Source: Castellaniella sp. S9
Lineage (GTDB): Bacteria; Pseudomonadota; Gammaproteobacteria; Burkholderiales; Burkholderiaceae_B
NCBI RefSeq assembly: GCF_027257175.1
Contig: NZ_JAPFGD010000002.1
Span: 62,001 to 126,000 of the forward strand
Direction of reading: 5' to 3'
DNA: 64,000 bases
Shown: in pieces, positions 50,857 to 59,528 of the stretch
Position numbering within the stretch: the first letter of the stretch is position 1
Layout of the letters: every line of letters begins with the position of its first letter
Made by a program: the position numbers and the translations under genes
Notes under the pieces: generated by a model
What the model was told of the DNA's origin: nothing
The model's database searches: none
What the model saw: the letters and a program-made list of their open reading frames with translations, nothing else

Positions 50857-51602
50857 GTGATGCAGCCTCGACGACACAGCAACAGCAAAACCGACGTCAG
50901 GGGCTGATTGCAAGCCTCATTGCTTTGCCGTTTCGTCTCTTCGGTGTGTTGATCGGATCGCTGCTGATCTCCATCGTGGTCGAATGCGTGGGCATGCACC
51001 TGTTCTGGAAGGAGCAGGGCTGGCGCCACGCCCAGTCCATGCTGCAGTATGAGTTGAGCCACCTGTCGGGCCACTTCACGCGCAGCGTCGTCGTGCGCGA
51101 GCCTGGGCGTACTGCACACCAATTAGTGGACATCGGCTATGACTGGGTGTTCGTCAAGACCGGCGTGGGTGAACGGATGAGCCATACCGCCGATCGCGCT
51201 CGTGAGCCCAGCCAGGCCGGTACCAAGAACTTTCGCTACTACCTGAGCCAAGCCTACGTCTGGTCGGAGCGCTACCTGATTGCCGCGGCTTTCACCACGC
51301 TCACTTTCTTGGTGCGACTACTGATCCTGGTGCTGACCTTGCCGTTAATTCTGCTAGCGGCCTTCGTTGGCCTAGTCGATGGGCTGGTGCGCCGTGACGT
51401 GCGCAAGTTCGGTGCGGGTCGTGAATCCGGGTTCTTTTACCACCGCGCTAAAGCGTCGCTCATGCCACTGGCCGTGCTGCCCTGGGTGATCTATCTGGCG
51501 TTGCCCATTTCCCTGCACCCGCTATTGATCCTGTTGCCAAGTGCCACATTGCTGGGCCTAGCAATAAATCTGACGGCGGGGAGTTTCAAGAAGTACCTGT
51601 GA
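50853..51602 (+). CDS. TIGR03747 family integrating conjugative element membrane protein
   Basis: Conserved ICE membrane protein of 249 aa with about four or five helices ('GLIASLIALPFRLFGVLIG', 'LVRLLILVLTLPLILLAAF', 'PLLILLPSATLLGLAINL'). Conserved loops are 'LFWKEQGWRHAQSMLQYEL' and 'GLVDGLVRRDVRKFGAGRES'. It follows traD in all members of the family. Right after its stop the conserved transfer order is interrupted by the 3.4-kb cargo insertion at 51603-55060. Confidence 0.9.
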   Translation: MSDAASTTQQQQNRRQGLIASLIALPFRLFGVLIGSLLISIVVECVGMHLFWKEQGWRHAQSMLQYELSHLSGHFTRSVVVREPGRTAHQLVDIGYDWVFVKTGVGERMSHTADRAREPSQAGTKNFRYYLSQAYVWSERYLIAAAFTTLTFLVRLLILVLTLPLILLAAFVGLVDGLVRRDVRKFGAGRESGFFYHRAKASLMPLAVLPWVIYLALPISLHPLLILLPSATLLGLAINLTAGSFKKYL

Positions 51603-51624
51603 TTTGTAACTATTTAAAAATGAT

Positions 51625-52674
51625 TCATTTGTGGAAATGGGCGGCGAAATAGTTGATCACCTCTGCAGCCTGTGTACCTTTTCGGAATCTTTGTTGCTCT
51701 GCGAAATCGATCGACGGGAGCATGTGGATTAACTGATGATCAGCATAGTGGGACATCACAGCTTCGGCGTCCAGCCCCGCAGTACGCTGCCCCATCAGTA
51801 TATTGGCCGCTTCAATGGCCGCACCAATCATTACGTCAGCCAGTTGCACCGCCGGGCTGTCCTTGGAATCAACCTGCGTCACCGAAGTGAGCTTCAGGGG
51901 AAACTTGATGCTGGCGATCTCGGACTGGTGAAATTCGATCTGTTGGTCATGATCGATGTAGCGCTGCAGCAGGGTGTTGTAGGTGAGCAGGTTCTTGGAT
52001 TGATCGTGCTCGACACGGTAGGGGCCGTCCACCATGACCTCCATGCGGCTCACTAGAGATTGCAGCACCACGAGAGCTGCGTCGGTGCTCACCCCCGGCG
52101 TGGCGATTGCCGAGAGGCATTCAGGACAGGCATCGACGGCCAGGGGTCCAAGCGCTTCCGGAAGCTCGCGCCACCGTGTTTTTCGTGCCGCGCTTACGAG
52201 CGCTCCTAGTGCTGCCAACGATTTGTCTTTGACGGCATGTTGAAACGCCGCCAGCAGTTTATCGAACGCTTCCCTCCCTAGCTGGGTCGGGCCGGCGTAG
52301 TACAGCAGGGATGCCAGGGCGTAGTTCTGGCCGTCCTCATAGAAGTTCATGCCGCGTTCGTAGTAGAACGGTTCGACGGCGTAATCCATGAACATCAGCA
52401 ACAGCAGGTAGCGCTTGTCGCAGACATAGGTTACGCACTTGTAGTTGGTCAGCAAATCCCGCTGCAGAGCCAGCAGGCGGGGATGGTTGCCGGGCCGGCG
52501 CACTAGTGAGCGGTACTTGAGCTCGGCGGCTTGCAACTTGGGGAAGTGCTCACGAATCAAACGCCGGGCGTCTTCATTGCTGATGGCGATGGTTGACGCA
52601 CCCTGAAAGCGCTGCGCAGGGTTCAGCAGGTCGAACCCGGTGTAGCCACTCTCATCAATCCGGAAGCATTCCAT
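51625..52674 (-). CDS. DUF3800 domain-containing protein
   Basis: A 349-residue protein of the DUF3800 family (RNase H-like fold), seen on phages and in defence-rich regions, function unknown. The N-terminus has the hallmark 'RIDESG' (5-10), and the C-terminal region has 'VDSKDSPAVQLADVMIGAA', the other conserved acidic motif; both would bind metal. Its ATG at 52674 directly abuts the TGA of the RES-domain gene, so it is the third gene of a coupled minus-strand operon with a RES/Xre toxin-antitoxin pair. It could be a nuclease-like add-on. Confidence 0.8.
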   Translation of the reverse strand: MECFRIDESGYTGFDLLNPAQRFQGASTIAISNEDARRLIREHFPKLQAAELKYRSLVRRPGNHPRLLALQRDLLTNYKCVTYVCDKRYLLLLMFMDYAVEPFYYERGMNFYEDGQNYALASLLYYAGPTQLGREAFDKLLAAFQHAVKDKSLAALGALVSAARKTRWRELPEALGPLAVDACPECLSAIATPGVSTDAALVVLQSLVSRMEVMVDGPYRVEHDQSKNLLTYNTLLQRYIDHDQQIEFHQSEIASIKFPLKLTSVTQVDSKDSPAVQLADVMIGAAIEAANILMGQRTAGLDAEAVMSHYADHQLIHMLPSIDFAEQQRFRKGTQAAEVINYFAAHFHK

Positions 52675-53361
52675 TCAAGTTTTCCCCGGCACAATGTTGA
52701 CACCGATCCGATCCGCCAAGTCCAGCACTTCATCGTAAACGTCCGCATCGTCCAGCAGACTACGTGAGTCCCCCTCATGCTGGAGTGAATCACTGGTGAT
52801 GCGATCACCAAATAAGATCATGGCACGTGCCGAATCGTCTTGTCTGGAGACCCACGATAGCCCCTGGGCTTGGGGAAATTGAGAGTGGATTGCTGCAGCC
52901 CACTTGCGTGTGGCAGGGTACTGGTTCTTCTCGGTGTCGATCAGTTGCTTGCGCGTTACGCCCAGCTTGCGTAGCGGTACGCTTGCAAGGTCAACCAGCT
53001 GTAATTCCTCCTCAACTTGAATAGTGGAATGCACCTGGCCAGCTAGTTTGCCTTTATCGACGCTCTTGAAACCGGCCGTGTGCGGGATGTCATGGAACAC
53101 CGTTTCCATCAATGCACACGCCATTGTTGTTCCAGCGTACAGCGTGGGGATCGGGGTTCCCTGCTCATCGTGGATCGGGCTGAATCGCGCATTGCCTTGC
53201 ATGCCGGGATTGAACTGATCCGCTTGGTACATGCTCTGATGCACCCGATGTAGCACCTTTCCCGGTTCCAGCCGGCTGAGCGTGACATGCAGTGTGCCCG
53301 GAGGTTCCGGCGTTGTGTTAGATGCCTCTTCAGTAGGTGATGATGGCTTAGGCCTAGCCAT
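52675..53361 (-). CDS. RES-domain toxin (NAD+ phosphorylase family)
   Basis: RES-domain protein of 228 aa. RES toxins such as MbcT and ParT degrade or ADP-ribosylate using NAD+. The conserved Arg-Glu-Ser positions are probably in 'LHRVHQSM' or 'GNARFSPIHD', 'YAGTTMACALMETVFHD' and the later 'GLSWVSRQDDSARAM', the usual 'GL.Y.SR.....A' element. An N-terminal Pro/Ser/Thr-rich tail of about 25 residues precedes the domain. ATG 53361 follows AGGAAA and overlaps the antitoxin stop by eight bases. Confidence 0.85.
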   Translation of the reverse strand: MARPKPSSPTEEASNTTPEPPGTLHVTLSRLEPGKVLHRVHQSMYQADQFNPGMQGNARFSPIHDEQGTPIPTLYAGTTMACALMETVFHDIPHTAGFKSVDKGKLAGQVHSTIQVEEELQLVDLASVPLRKLGVTRKQLIDTEKNQYPATRKWAAAIHSQFPQAQGLSWVSRQDDSARAMILFGDRITSDSLQHEGDSRSLLDDADVYDEVLDLADRIGVNIVPGKT

Positions 53362-54028
53362 GCGAGATTTCCTGGACCTCGTCCATCGCCGCCTCGATAA
53401 CACGCTCGGGCTCGGACGTCAAAAAATCCTGAGGCTTCTTGCCGCCCAGAAAGCTATTGTCCGAACGGAACCAGTACGCCATGCCCCAGCTGTCTTTGTT
53501 CCTGGCCAAGATCTCAATGACTTTAGCCATGGCTTTTGACGGTCGGAAACCCGCGTTTCGATCTAAGCCGTAACCTGGAAAGTAGTCGACGCCGCCGTGG
53601 TTGATCGCGAAGATTTGCCCCTGCTTTTTCCATTTATTCGGTTGAGCGCTGGGGTTTCGGGTGCTCAACTCTGCCAGTTGTGCAACCTCGGCGGCCGTCA
53701 GCCAGTCACCGCTCTCCAACACGGCTTTGCGCGCCTGCACCAGCATGACCGCTTCCTTGAGCAAGCGGGGGGAAGGCGGTGTCCGAGGCATCAGGACGTC
53801 GACTAAACGTTCAATGGACTCTCGGTCATGGCGCTCCAACATCAGTTCAAACATGGAGGATGTTACGTTAGCGACATTTGCCGCGAGGGCCTCTAAGACC
53901 CGGGGCCTGATATGGTCGAACGTTACGAGCAGTACTTGATCAGCATGTGATTTGCCAAGTCGTGCCTGTACTTCCTTTGGGGTGCCAACCAACGTCGAGA
54001 CGCCCGGATGGTCTATTACGACATTCAT
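53354..54028 (-). CDS. Xre/MbcA/ParS-type antitoxin
   Basis: Antitoxin of 224 aa for the RES toxin. The N-terminal half is helical and includes 'WLTAAEVAQLAELSTRNPSA', a helix-turn-helix-like element. The C-terminal part ('GFRPSKAMAKVIEIL', 'NSFLGGKKPQDFL', then 'ERVIEAAMDEV') matches the toxin-binding domain of MbcA/ParS antitoxins. It is the first gene of the operon; GGGAGCACATCC precedes ATG 54028. An AT-rich region with an inverted repeat upstream is a likely auto-regulatory site. Confidence 0.82.
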   Translation of the reverse strand: MNVVIDHPGVSTLVGTPKEVQARLGKSHADQVLLVTFDHIRPRVLEALAANVANVTSSMFELMLERHDRESIERLVDVLMPRTPPSPRLLKEAVMLVQARKAVLESGDWLTAAEVAQLAELSTRNPSAQPNKWKKQGQIFAINHGGVDYFPGYGLDRNAGFRPSKAMAKVIEILARNKDSWGMAYWFRSDNSFLGGKKPQDFLTSEPERVIEAAMDEVQEISHG

Positions 54029-54055
54029 GGATGTGCTCCCTATGGGTTATGATGG

Positions 54056-54083
54056 TTATCAAATAATATCATATGCTAGATAA
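54056..54083. promoter_or_regulatory. Possible operator between antitoxin and AbiH genes
   Basis: Inverted repeat TTATC (54056-54060) / GATAA (54079-54083) flanks an AT-rich spacer in the divergent intergenic region. It is a likely promoter and antitoxin-operator zone. Confidence 0.35.
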
Positions 54084-54138
54084 TCGTTAAAGTGCCTGGT
54101 TTCTGACAACTTACCTTGGATTGATAGGAAATTTATCC

Positions 54139-55041
54139 ATGAAGCCCCGCAAGCTCTACGTAATCGGCAACGGCTTTGACCTACAGCATGACATCCCATC
54201 GAAGCTGGATCAGTTCAAACAATACCTTCGAGACAACAGCAATAGCGTCTTCAGGGAAGTCGAGGAGTATCTCCCCGTCCGAGAGGACTGGTGCGACCTT
54301 GAGGAGGCGTTGGCAGACATGGATGTGGATGCAATTATCGATAACCTGGGTCATTTCATGGCATCGTACGGAGCTGAGGACTGGAGTGATTCTGGACATC
54401 ACGACTTCCAGTTTGAAGTGGAGAACCTCGTAAAGCGGTTGTCATCAGAGCTTCGGCAGCTATTTGGGGAATGGATACGCCTGCTTCCAATCCCCACTCC
54501 GACAACCGCGCTAAAGCGGCTTATCGAACTGGACCGCACCGCGGCATTCCTGAACTTCAACTACACCAGTACCCTGAGTACGCTCTACGGTATTGCACCG
54601 GAGCGGATACTGTTCATTCATGGCTGCGCGGCACAGTCTGATGAGGAATTAGTGCTGGGACATGCCTGGCACCCGCAGAACCGTCGCTCGCTGAATGACC
54701 GATCAGACATCGCCGATATCGATACTCGGCTGGTCGAGGCTCATGACATCCTTGATGGATACTTCTCTACCACCTTCAAGCCTTCTGAAGCGCTGATAGC
54801 CAAGAACCAACCCTTCTTTCAAGGTCTGGCAAGCATCAAGCAGGTGTTTGTGCTGGGGCATTCCTTGTCGGACATCGATGCTTCCTACTTCCAGGCGTTA
54901 CTCGGCCAGCCCAACGTTTCTGCTGCCCAGTGGCACATCGCCTGTCGCTCGCTCGACGAATGGCTAGAGAAGCAAGCCCAGCTTATTCGATGGGGGCTCA
55001 ATCCTTCCAGCGCACGATCCATTTCCTGGGAAAGCCTTTGA
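54139..55041 (+). CDS. AbiH family abortive infection protein
   Basis: Phage-resistance protein of the AbiH family, 300 aa; the mechanism is not well known. The signature 'VIGNGFDLQHDIPSKLDQF' lies at the N-terminus (about 7-25), with 'AFLNFNYTSTLSTLYG', 'LFIHGCAAQSDEELVLGHAW' and 'VFVLGHSLSDIDASYF' further on, all as in the family. ATG 54139 has AGGAAATTTATCC before it. It is divergent from the RES module and forms the second half of cargo insertion 2 within the transfer operon. Confidence 0.88.
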   Translation: MKPRKLYVIGNGFDLQHDIPSKLDQFKQYLRDNSNSVFREVEEYLPVREDWCDLEEALADMDVDAIIDNLGHFMASYGAEDWSDSGHHDFQFEVENLVKRLSSELRQLFGEWIRLLPIPTPTTALKRLIELDRTAAFLNFNYTSTLSTLYGIAPERILFIHGCAAQSDEELVLGHAWHPQNRRSLNDRSDIADIDTRLVEAHDILDGYFSTTFKPSEALIAKNQPFFQGLASIKQVFVLGHSLSDIDASYFQALLGQPNVSAAQWHIACRSLDEWLEKQAQLIRWGLNPSSARSISWESL

Positions 55042-55179
55042 CTCTACATTAACCTTCCCCTGTCAGGGCAAGGCTTGATTAGCCAAATCCGGACGGATGC
55101 CAGTTCCTATTGTTTGCAGCCTGATTGCGCCTGCAACGCCACCATTCCTCCATTGGTAATCTAACGAAGGGATGGGGCG

Positions 55180-55551
55180 ATGGTGCTCTCGATTCGGTGT
55201 CGCGCCGCGCACGTTGGCGTGTCTCTCTTGCTCACCGCGGTCTTGGCTGGGCCGCTGACGGTTCATGCTGATGTGCCAGCTCAACGGCAACACCTGGCTG
55301 CGGCCCTGCGGCAACTTGATGCGCTGGAACGATTCGTGGCGCAGAGCGCTGCGGCCGCGCCCATCGTGCCGGGCGATCGTTACCATTTCGACTATCCGCG
55401 CTTGCTCGCCGACCTGGCCCGCGTGCGTACCGGCATCCAGTCTCATCTGACCCCTTCGCGTGCCCAACCGCGTGACCTTGCCGAGTTGGTGGGGGATTAC
55501 CGCAGTGAGCGCGCCGCCCAGCACAACCCATTGCCGCAGGCACAGCCATGA
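55180..55551 (+). CDS. RAQPRD family integrating conjugative element protein
   Basis: Exported ICE transfer protein of 123 aa (TIGR01690), named for the literal 'RAQPRDL' motif present near its C-terminus. A signal peptide ends near 'VHADVPA' (about 31). 'ALRQLDALERFVAQ' and 'RYHFDYPRLLADLARVRTGI' are conserved. It resumes the core gene order after the cargo insertion and overlaps the next gene by four bases. Confidence 0.92.
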   Translation: MVLSIRCRAAHVGVSLLLTAVLAGPLTVHADVPAQRQHLAAALRQLDALERFVAQSAAAAPIVPGDRYHFDYPRLLADLARVRTGIQSHLTPSRAQPRDLAELVGDYRSERAAQHNPLPQAQP

Positions 55552-55781
55552 CCTCCGCCCAGATCAGTGCCTTTCAGGCCAACAGTAGCATGTCGCCCGC
55601 CATCATGGCGACCGTCCTTGTAGGTTTCGTGTTCGCGGTGCTTTTGCTGTGGGGTGCCTGGGCGATACGCACGGCCTACGTCGGCTGGGCGGAGAACCGA
55701 ATCAACCAGCGTCAGTTTCTGGGTGTCGTCGTGCGGTTTCTGGCGATGTACCTGGTACTGACTTTTTTCCTCTTATCCTGA
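55548..55781 (+). CDS. TIGR03758 family integrating conjugative element protein
   Basis: Small membrane protein of 77 aa with two helices ('PAIMATVLVGFVFAVLLLW' and 'VVVRFLAMYLVLTFFLLS') and the conserved 'FQANSSMSP' start. VirB2/VirB3-like size and position suggest a part of the transfer channel or pilus. ATG overlaps the RAQPRD stop. Confidence 0.88.
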   Translation: MTSAQISAFQANSSMSPAIMATVLVGFVFAVLLLWGAWAIRTAYVGWAENRINQRQFLGVVVRFLAMYLVLTFFLLS

Positions 55782-55798
55782 CCCGCAAGGAACTGACT

Positions 55799-56155
55799 AT
55801 GAAGACCCGCTTATTTCGCATGCCTAACGCGCTCGCCTCACTGACCTGGGGCTTGGCCTTGCTGCCCACCCTGTCGTTCGCCCAGGGCTTGCCCACGCTG
55901 GAGAATCCCTCGCGCGGCACGGGCGGGGGCATTATGGAGACGATCCGCAACTACGGCTACGACATCGTGCTGTTGGTGGCGCTGCTGGTCGTGGCCTCTA
56001 TGTTCATCGGGGTGTGCTACCACGCCTACGGCACGTACGCCGAAATCCACACGGGCAAAAAGACCTGGGGCCAGTTTGGCCTGAGCGTTGCGGTTGGTGC
56101 CGTGCTGCTCGTGGTCGGCATCTGGCTGCTCACCGAAGCGACGACAGTTCTGTAA
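55799..56155 (+). CDS. TIGR03745 family integrating conjugative element membrane protein
   Basis: Membrane protein of 118 aa with a signal peptide ending near 'LSFAQG' and two further helices, laid out like a VirB2-type pilin precursor; 'GIMETIRNYGYDIVLLVALL' and 'GKKTWGQFGLSVAVGAVLLV' are typical. ATG 55799 has CAAGGAACTGACT. It is codirectional with its neighbours, 17 bases after the TIGR03758 gene. Confidence 0.88.
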   Translation: MKTRLFRMPNALASLTWGLALLPTLSFAQGLPTLENPSRGTGGGIMETIRNYGYDIVLLVALLVVASMFIGVCYHAYGTYAEIHTGKKTWGQFGLSVAVGAVLLVVGIWLLTEATTVL

Positions 56156-56166
56156 GGAAACGGCCC

Positions 56167-56565
56167 ATGTCCGAGCACCAGCACATCCGGGCCGATGGCA
56201 CCGTGTCGTTTCTGCCGCATCGTCTTAATCGCCATCCGGTCGTGGTACGCGGCTTGACGGCGGATGAACTGTGGATATGCTGCGGTTTGTCGGGCGCAGT
56301 GGGGCTGCTGACGGGTGCGCCGTTGTCTTGGGTTTTTTCGACCATTGCCCTGGCGCCGACCTTCATTGTCGTGGGCATTGCCTTGGGCGTGTTCGTCGGT
56401 GGCGGCATTTTGCGCCGTAAAAAGCGCGGCAGGCCCGACACGTGGCTGTATCGGCAATTGCAATGGCGCATCACGATCTCATACCCGTTGCTGGCAGGCT
56501 GGGTGCGCGGCCATGCTTTAGTCACGCGCACCGGCTATTGGACAATCCGAAGGGCCGTGCAATGA
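56167..56565 (+). CDS. TIGR03750 family conjugal transfer protein
   Basis: A 132-residue membrane protein with the two central helices and polar ends of the VirB3/TraL type: 'FLPHRLNRHPVVVRGLTADE', 'APTFIVVGIALGVFVGGGI', then 'RRKKRGRPDTWLYRQLQW'. A channel component in the inner membrane is expected. ATG 56167 follows AAGGAAACGGCCC. The stop overlaps the next ATG. Confidence 0.88.
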   Translation: MSEHQHIRADGTVSFLPHRLNRHPVVVRGLTADELWICCGLSGAVGLLTGAPLSWVFSTIALAPTFIVVGIALGVFVGGGILRRKKRGRPDTWLYRQLQWRITISYPLLAGWVRGHALVTRTGYWTIRRAVQ

Positions 56566-57242
56566 GCCGCTTTAAAAACGAAGTCGCGCACCTGCAGGCG
56601 CATATCAAAACCCTGCGCATCGGTGCAGTCGCGCTGCTGCTGGTGGCGCTGGTCATGGGTGGCGGGTGGTGGAGCGCCCCGCGCGACTTGACCATTCATG
56701 TTCCGCCCGACCTGCGATCGGGTAGCACCCGCAAGTGGTGGGAAGTGCCGCCCGAGTCGGTCTATGCCTTCACCTTTTATGTGTTCCAGCAGCTTAACCG
56801 TTGGCCGACCAATGGCGAAGAGGACTACGCCCGCAACCTGCATGTCCTATCGCCGTATCTGACGCCGTCCTGCCGGGCCTTTTTGCAGGCCGACTTTGAG
56901 TACCGCCGCAGCACGGGCGAACTGCGTCAGCGCGTGCGCGGCGTCTATGAAATCCCCGGTCGTGGCTATGGTGAGAACCCGAGCGCTCGCGTGCGGGTGG
57001 TTTCCGACGATGACTGGATCGTAACGCTCGATCTGAGCGCGGACGAGTACCACGGTTCCGAGCAGGTCAAGCGGGCGCTGGTGCGTTACCCCATCAAGGT
57101 GGCGCGGGCAGACGTCGACCCGGCCCGTAATCCGTTTGGCTTGGTGCTGGACTGCTTTGACGGTGCGCCGCAGCGAATTACCGTGCCAGCGTCAGAAACC
57201 CCCGCGCGTAGCGGCCTGGGACTGCAAGGAGATTCCCAATGA
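56562..57242 (+). CDS. PFL_4703 family integrating conjugative element protein (VirB8/TraE-like)
   Basis: Bitopic inner-membrane protein of 226 aa (TIGR03746): short cytoplasmic N-terminus, helix at about 21-40 ('IGAVALLLVALVMGGGWW'), then a periplasmic domain with 'VYAFTFYVFQQLNRWPTNGE' and 'LTPSCRAFLQADFEYR', similar in layout to TraE/VirB8 scaffold proteins. Overlaps neighbours by four bases on both sides. Confidence 0.9.
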   Translation: MSRFKNEVAHLQAHIKTLRIGAVALLLVALVMGGGWWSAPRDLTIHVPPDLRSGSTRKWWEVPPESVYAFTFYVFQQLNRWPTNGEEDYARNLHVLSPYLTPSCRAFLQADFEYRRSTGELRQRVRGVYEIPGRGYGENPSARVRVVSDDDWIVTLDLSADEYHGSEQVKRALVRYPIKVARADVDPARNPFGLVLDCFDGAPQRITVPASETPARSGLGLQGDSQ

Positions 57243-58141
57243 GCTTCAAACACCGAGTTCTTGCTGGGTTAGGCGTGCTGGTCTGGATGATGGCGATTCC
57301 TGCCCAGGCGGTGGAAATCCTACGCTGGGAACGCCTGCCGCTGGCCGTGCCGCTGGTCGTTGGCCAGGAGCGCATTGTGTTTATCGACCGCAACGTGCGT
57401 GTTGGCGTGCCCGCCAGCGTGGGCGAGCGCCTGCGGGTGCAAAGCGCCGGCGGCGCGGTCTACCTGCGGGCCAATGAGCCCATTGAGCCCACTCGTTTGC
57501 AGTTGCAAGACGCGGATACCGGGGAACTGATTCTGCTGGACATTGCCGCGCACCCAGCCAATGACGGCGAGTCTGCTCTGGAACCGGTACGGATCGTCGA
57601 GGGGAGTACCACCCCCAAGCGTTACGGTCAGCAGGCGGTGGGCAACGACACGGGAGCACACACAGCCCCTGCCAAGCCCGCGCGGCGTGACACCCCGGTG
57701 CCTGTGGTGCTCACGCGCCATGCCGCGCAGAATCTGTATGCGCCGCTGCGTACCGTGGAGGCCGTACCCAGCATCATGCGCGTGAATCTGCGCGGTGACC
57801 TGAGCCTGGACACGCTGCTGCCGACCTTACCGGTACGCGCGGTCGCGTTGGCGTCCTGGCGGCTGGAAGATCAGTGGGTGACAGCGGTCCGTCTGACCAA
57901 CATTAGCAGCGGCTGGCTGGACCTGGACCCGCGTGCGCTGCAAGGCGATTTTCTTACTGCCGCTTTCCAGCACCCGGCCTTGGGCCCACACGGTACGCCC
58001 GAGGACACGACGGTCGTGTATTTGGTAACCCGTGGGCATGGACTGGCGCAATCGCTGCTGCCCGCCATTCAGCGTTTCGACCCAGCGGTGCATCTGCCTC
58101 ATCTCACGCAAGAAGCGCAAGGAGACGGCCATGCGCAGTAA
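57239..58141 (+). CDS. TIGR03749 family integrating conjugative element protein (TraK/VirB9-like)
   Basis: Exported protein of 300 aa with a signal peptide ending near 'PAQAVE' and a beta-rich body ('LAVPLVVGQERIVFIDRNV', 'GGAVYLRANEPIEPTRLQLQ'), in the place of the TraK/VirB9 secretin-like outer-membrane component. The C-terminal part ('TAVRLTNISSGWLDLDPRAL') is conserved in the family. It overlaps the TIGR03752 gene by 11 bases. Confidence 0.9.
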   Translation: MSFKHRVLAGLGVLVWMMAIPAQAVEILRWERLPLAVPLVVGQERIVFIDRNVRVGVPASVGERLRVQSAGGAVYLRANEPIEPTRLQLQDADTGELILLDIAAHPANDGESALEPVRIVEGSTTPKRYGQQAVGNDTGAHTAPAKPARRDTPVPVVLTRHAAQNLYAPLRTVEAVPSIMRVNLRGDLSLDTLLPTLPVRAVALASWRLEDQWVTAVRLTNISSGWLDLDPRALQGDFLTAAFQHPALGPHGTPEDTTVVYLVTRGHGLAQSLLPAIQRFDPAVHLPHLTQEAQGDGHAQ

Positions 58142-59528
58142 CGGACTTTTGAAGTGGCTGATGATTCCGGTAGCCCTACTGGTGCTTTTTGCGGGTATCC
58201 GCCTGCTATCCGGCGGCGACACGACCCGTTCAGGCGCTGCGGGTTCTGGCAGTCAGCTCACGCCCGAAGAGATGCAGGCGCTGGGCATTGAAGGCGATAC
58301 CCCGCACGACACCGTGGCAACGCTCGTGGCGCAGGTCAAGCAGATGCGCACCGAGCTGCAGACGGCGCAGGCCGATAACAAGACGCAACGCAGCGAGAAC
58401 GCGCGCTTGCGCCAGCGCGAGACCGCCATCGACCAGCGCATTAGTTCCGCACTGGAGTCCGAGCGCACCAGCCTGCGGCGCGACCAGGCTCAGCTTGCCA
58501 ACGAACGCCAACAGAGCGAAGGTTTGCTGCAGGATCTGCAGCGTCGCCTGGAAAACCTGGGCAATGCGGATCTGCCCGTAGGACTGGGTCTGCGCGAGGG
58601 GGATGCCGATGGCCTTGGGGCAGGCGCTGATATCCGCTGGGTTGAACCGGATGATGCCCAACAGGACGATGGCCGCAACCGCAGCAGTAGTCTGAGTTTT
58701 CCAACGAGTTTCGGTCCCGCGCAAAAGACACTGGAAACCACTGTCGGCCGCGTGGCCGATGCCGGGGCCAAGGCCGCAGGGGTTAGCACCGCCAAGGCGG
58801 TCTATACGGTGCCGACCAATTCAACGCTGATGGGGTCTGTTGCGATGACGGCGCTCATTGGTCGTGTACCCATCGACGGCACGGTCAACGATCCGTATCC
58901 CTTCAAAGTCATCGTCGGCCCGGATAACCTGACGGCCAACGGCATCGACATTCCCGATGTGGCGGGGGCTGTCTTTAGCGGAACCGCCTCGGGTGACTGG
59001 ACGCTGTCATGTGTGCGCGGCCAGGTGCGCTCTATCACCTTTGTTTTTCATGACGGCACGATCCGCACTATCCCTGAGGACAACGAGCGTAATAATCAGC
59101 GCGACAACCAGGAGGATGGCCTGGGGTGGATCAGCGACCCCTATGGCATTCCTTGCGTGTCGGGCAATCGGCGCAGCAACGCTCAGCAGTACCTGAGCAC
59201 CCAAGCGCTCATTACCGCCGCCGGTGCGGGCGCCGCATCGCTTATTGATTCGGGCAGCGGTCGGACGTCTTACGTGGGGGCGGACGGATCGATGGGCACG
59301 ACAGGCATCAGCGGCAACGAGGCCATGGGTCAGATTCTGGCTGGTGGCGTACGGGATATGTCGCAGTGGGTGAATAAACTCTACGGCCAGGCCTTCGCCG
59401 CTGTGTATGTACAGCCTGGGGCCAAGGTGGCCGTCCATCTGGAGAAGCCCCTCGCTATTGACTACGAACCTGAAGGCCGCCGGGTCGATCATCGTATAGG
59501 AGAAGCCCATGCGCTTGAACTCGATTAA
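58131..59528 (+). CDS. TIGR03752 family integrating conjugative element protein (TraB/VirB10-like)
   Basis: Envelope-spanning channel protein of 465 aa: one N-terminal helix (about 8-26), a coiled coil at about 65-145, and a C-terminal beta-barrel-type domain ('VPTNSTLMGSVAMTALIGRV', 'YVQPGAKVAVHLEKPLAID'), as in TraB/VirB10. 'WTLSCVRGQVRSITFVFHDG' is conserved in the ICE family. ATG 58131 has AAGGAGACGGCC. The end overlaps the lipoprotein gene by 20 bases. Confidence 0.92.
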   Translation: MRSNGLLKWLMIPVALLVLFAGIRLLSGGDTTRSGAAGSGSQLTPEEMQALGIEGDTPHDTVATLVAQVKQMRTELQTAQADNKTQRSENARLRQRETAIDQRISSALESERTSLRRDQAQLANERQQSEGLLQDLQRRLENLGNADLPVGLGLREGDADGLGAGADIRWVEPDDAQQDDGRNRSSSLSFPTSFGPAQKTLETTVGRVADAGAKAAGVSTAKAVYTVPTNSTLMGSVAMTALIGRVPIDGTVNDPYPFKVIVGPDNLTANGIDIPDVAGAVFSGTASGDWTLSCVRGQVRSITFVFHDGTIRTIPEDNERNNQRDNQEDGLGWISDPYGIPCVSGNRRSNAQQYLSTQALITAAGAGAASLIDSGSGRTSYVGADGSMGTTGISGNEAMGQILAGGVRDMSQWVNKLYGQAFAAVYVQPGAKVAVHLEKPLAIDYEPEGRRVDHRIGEAHALELD

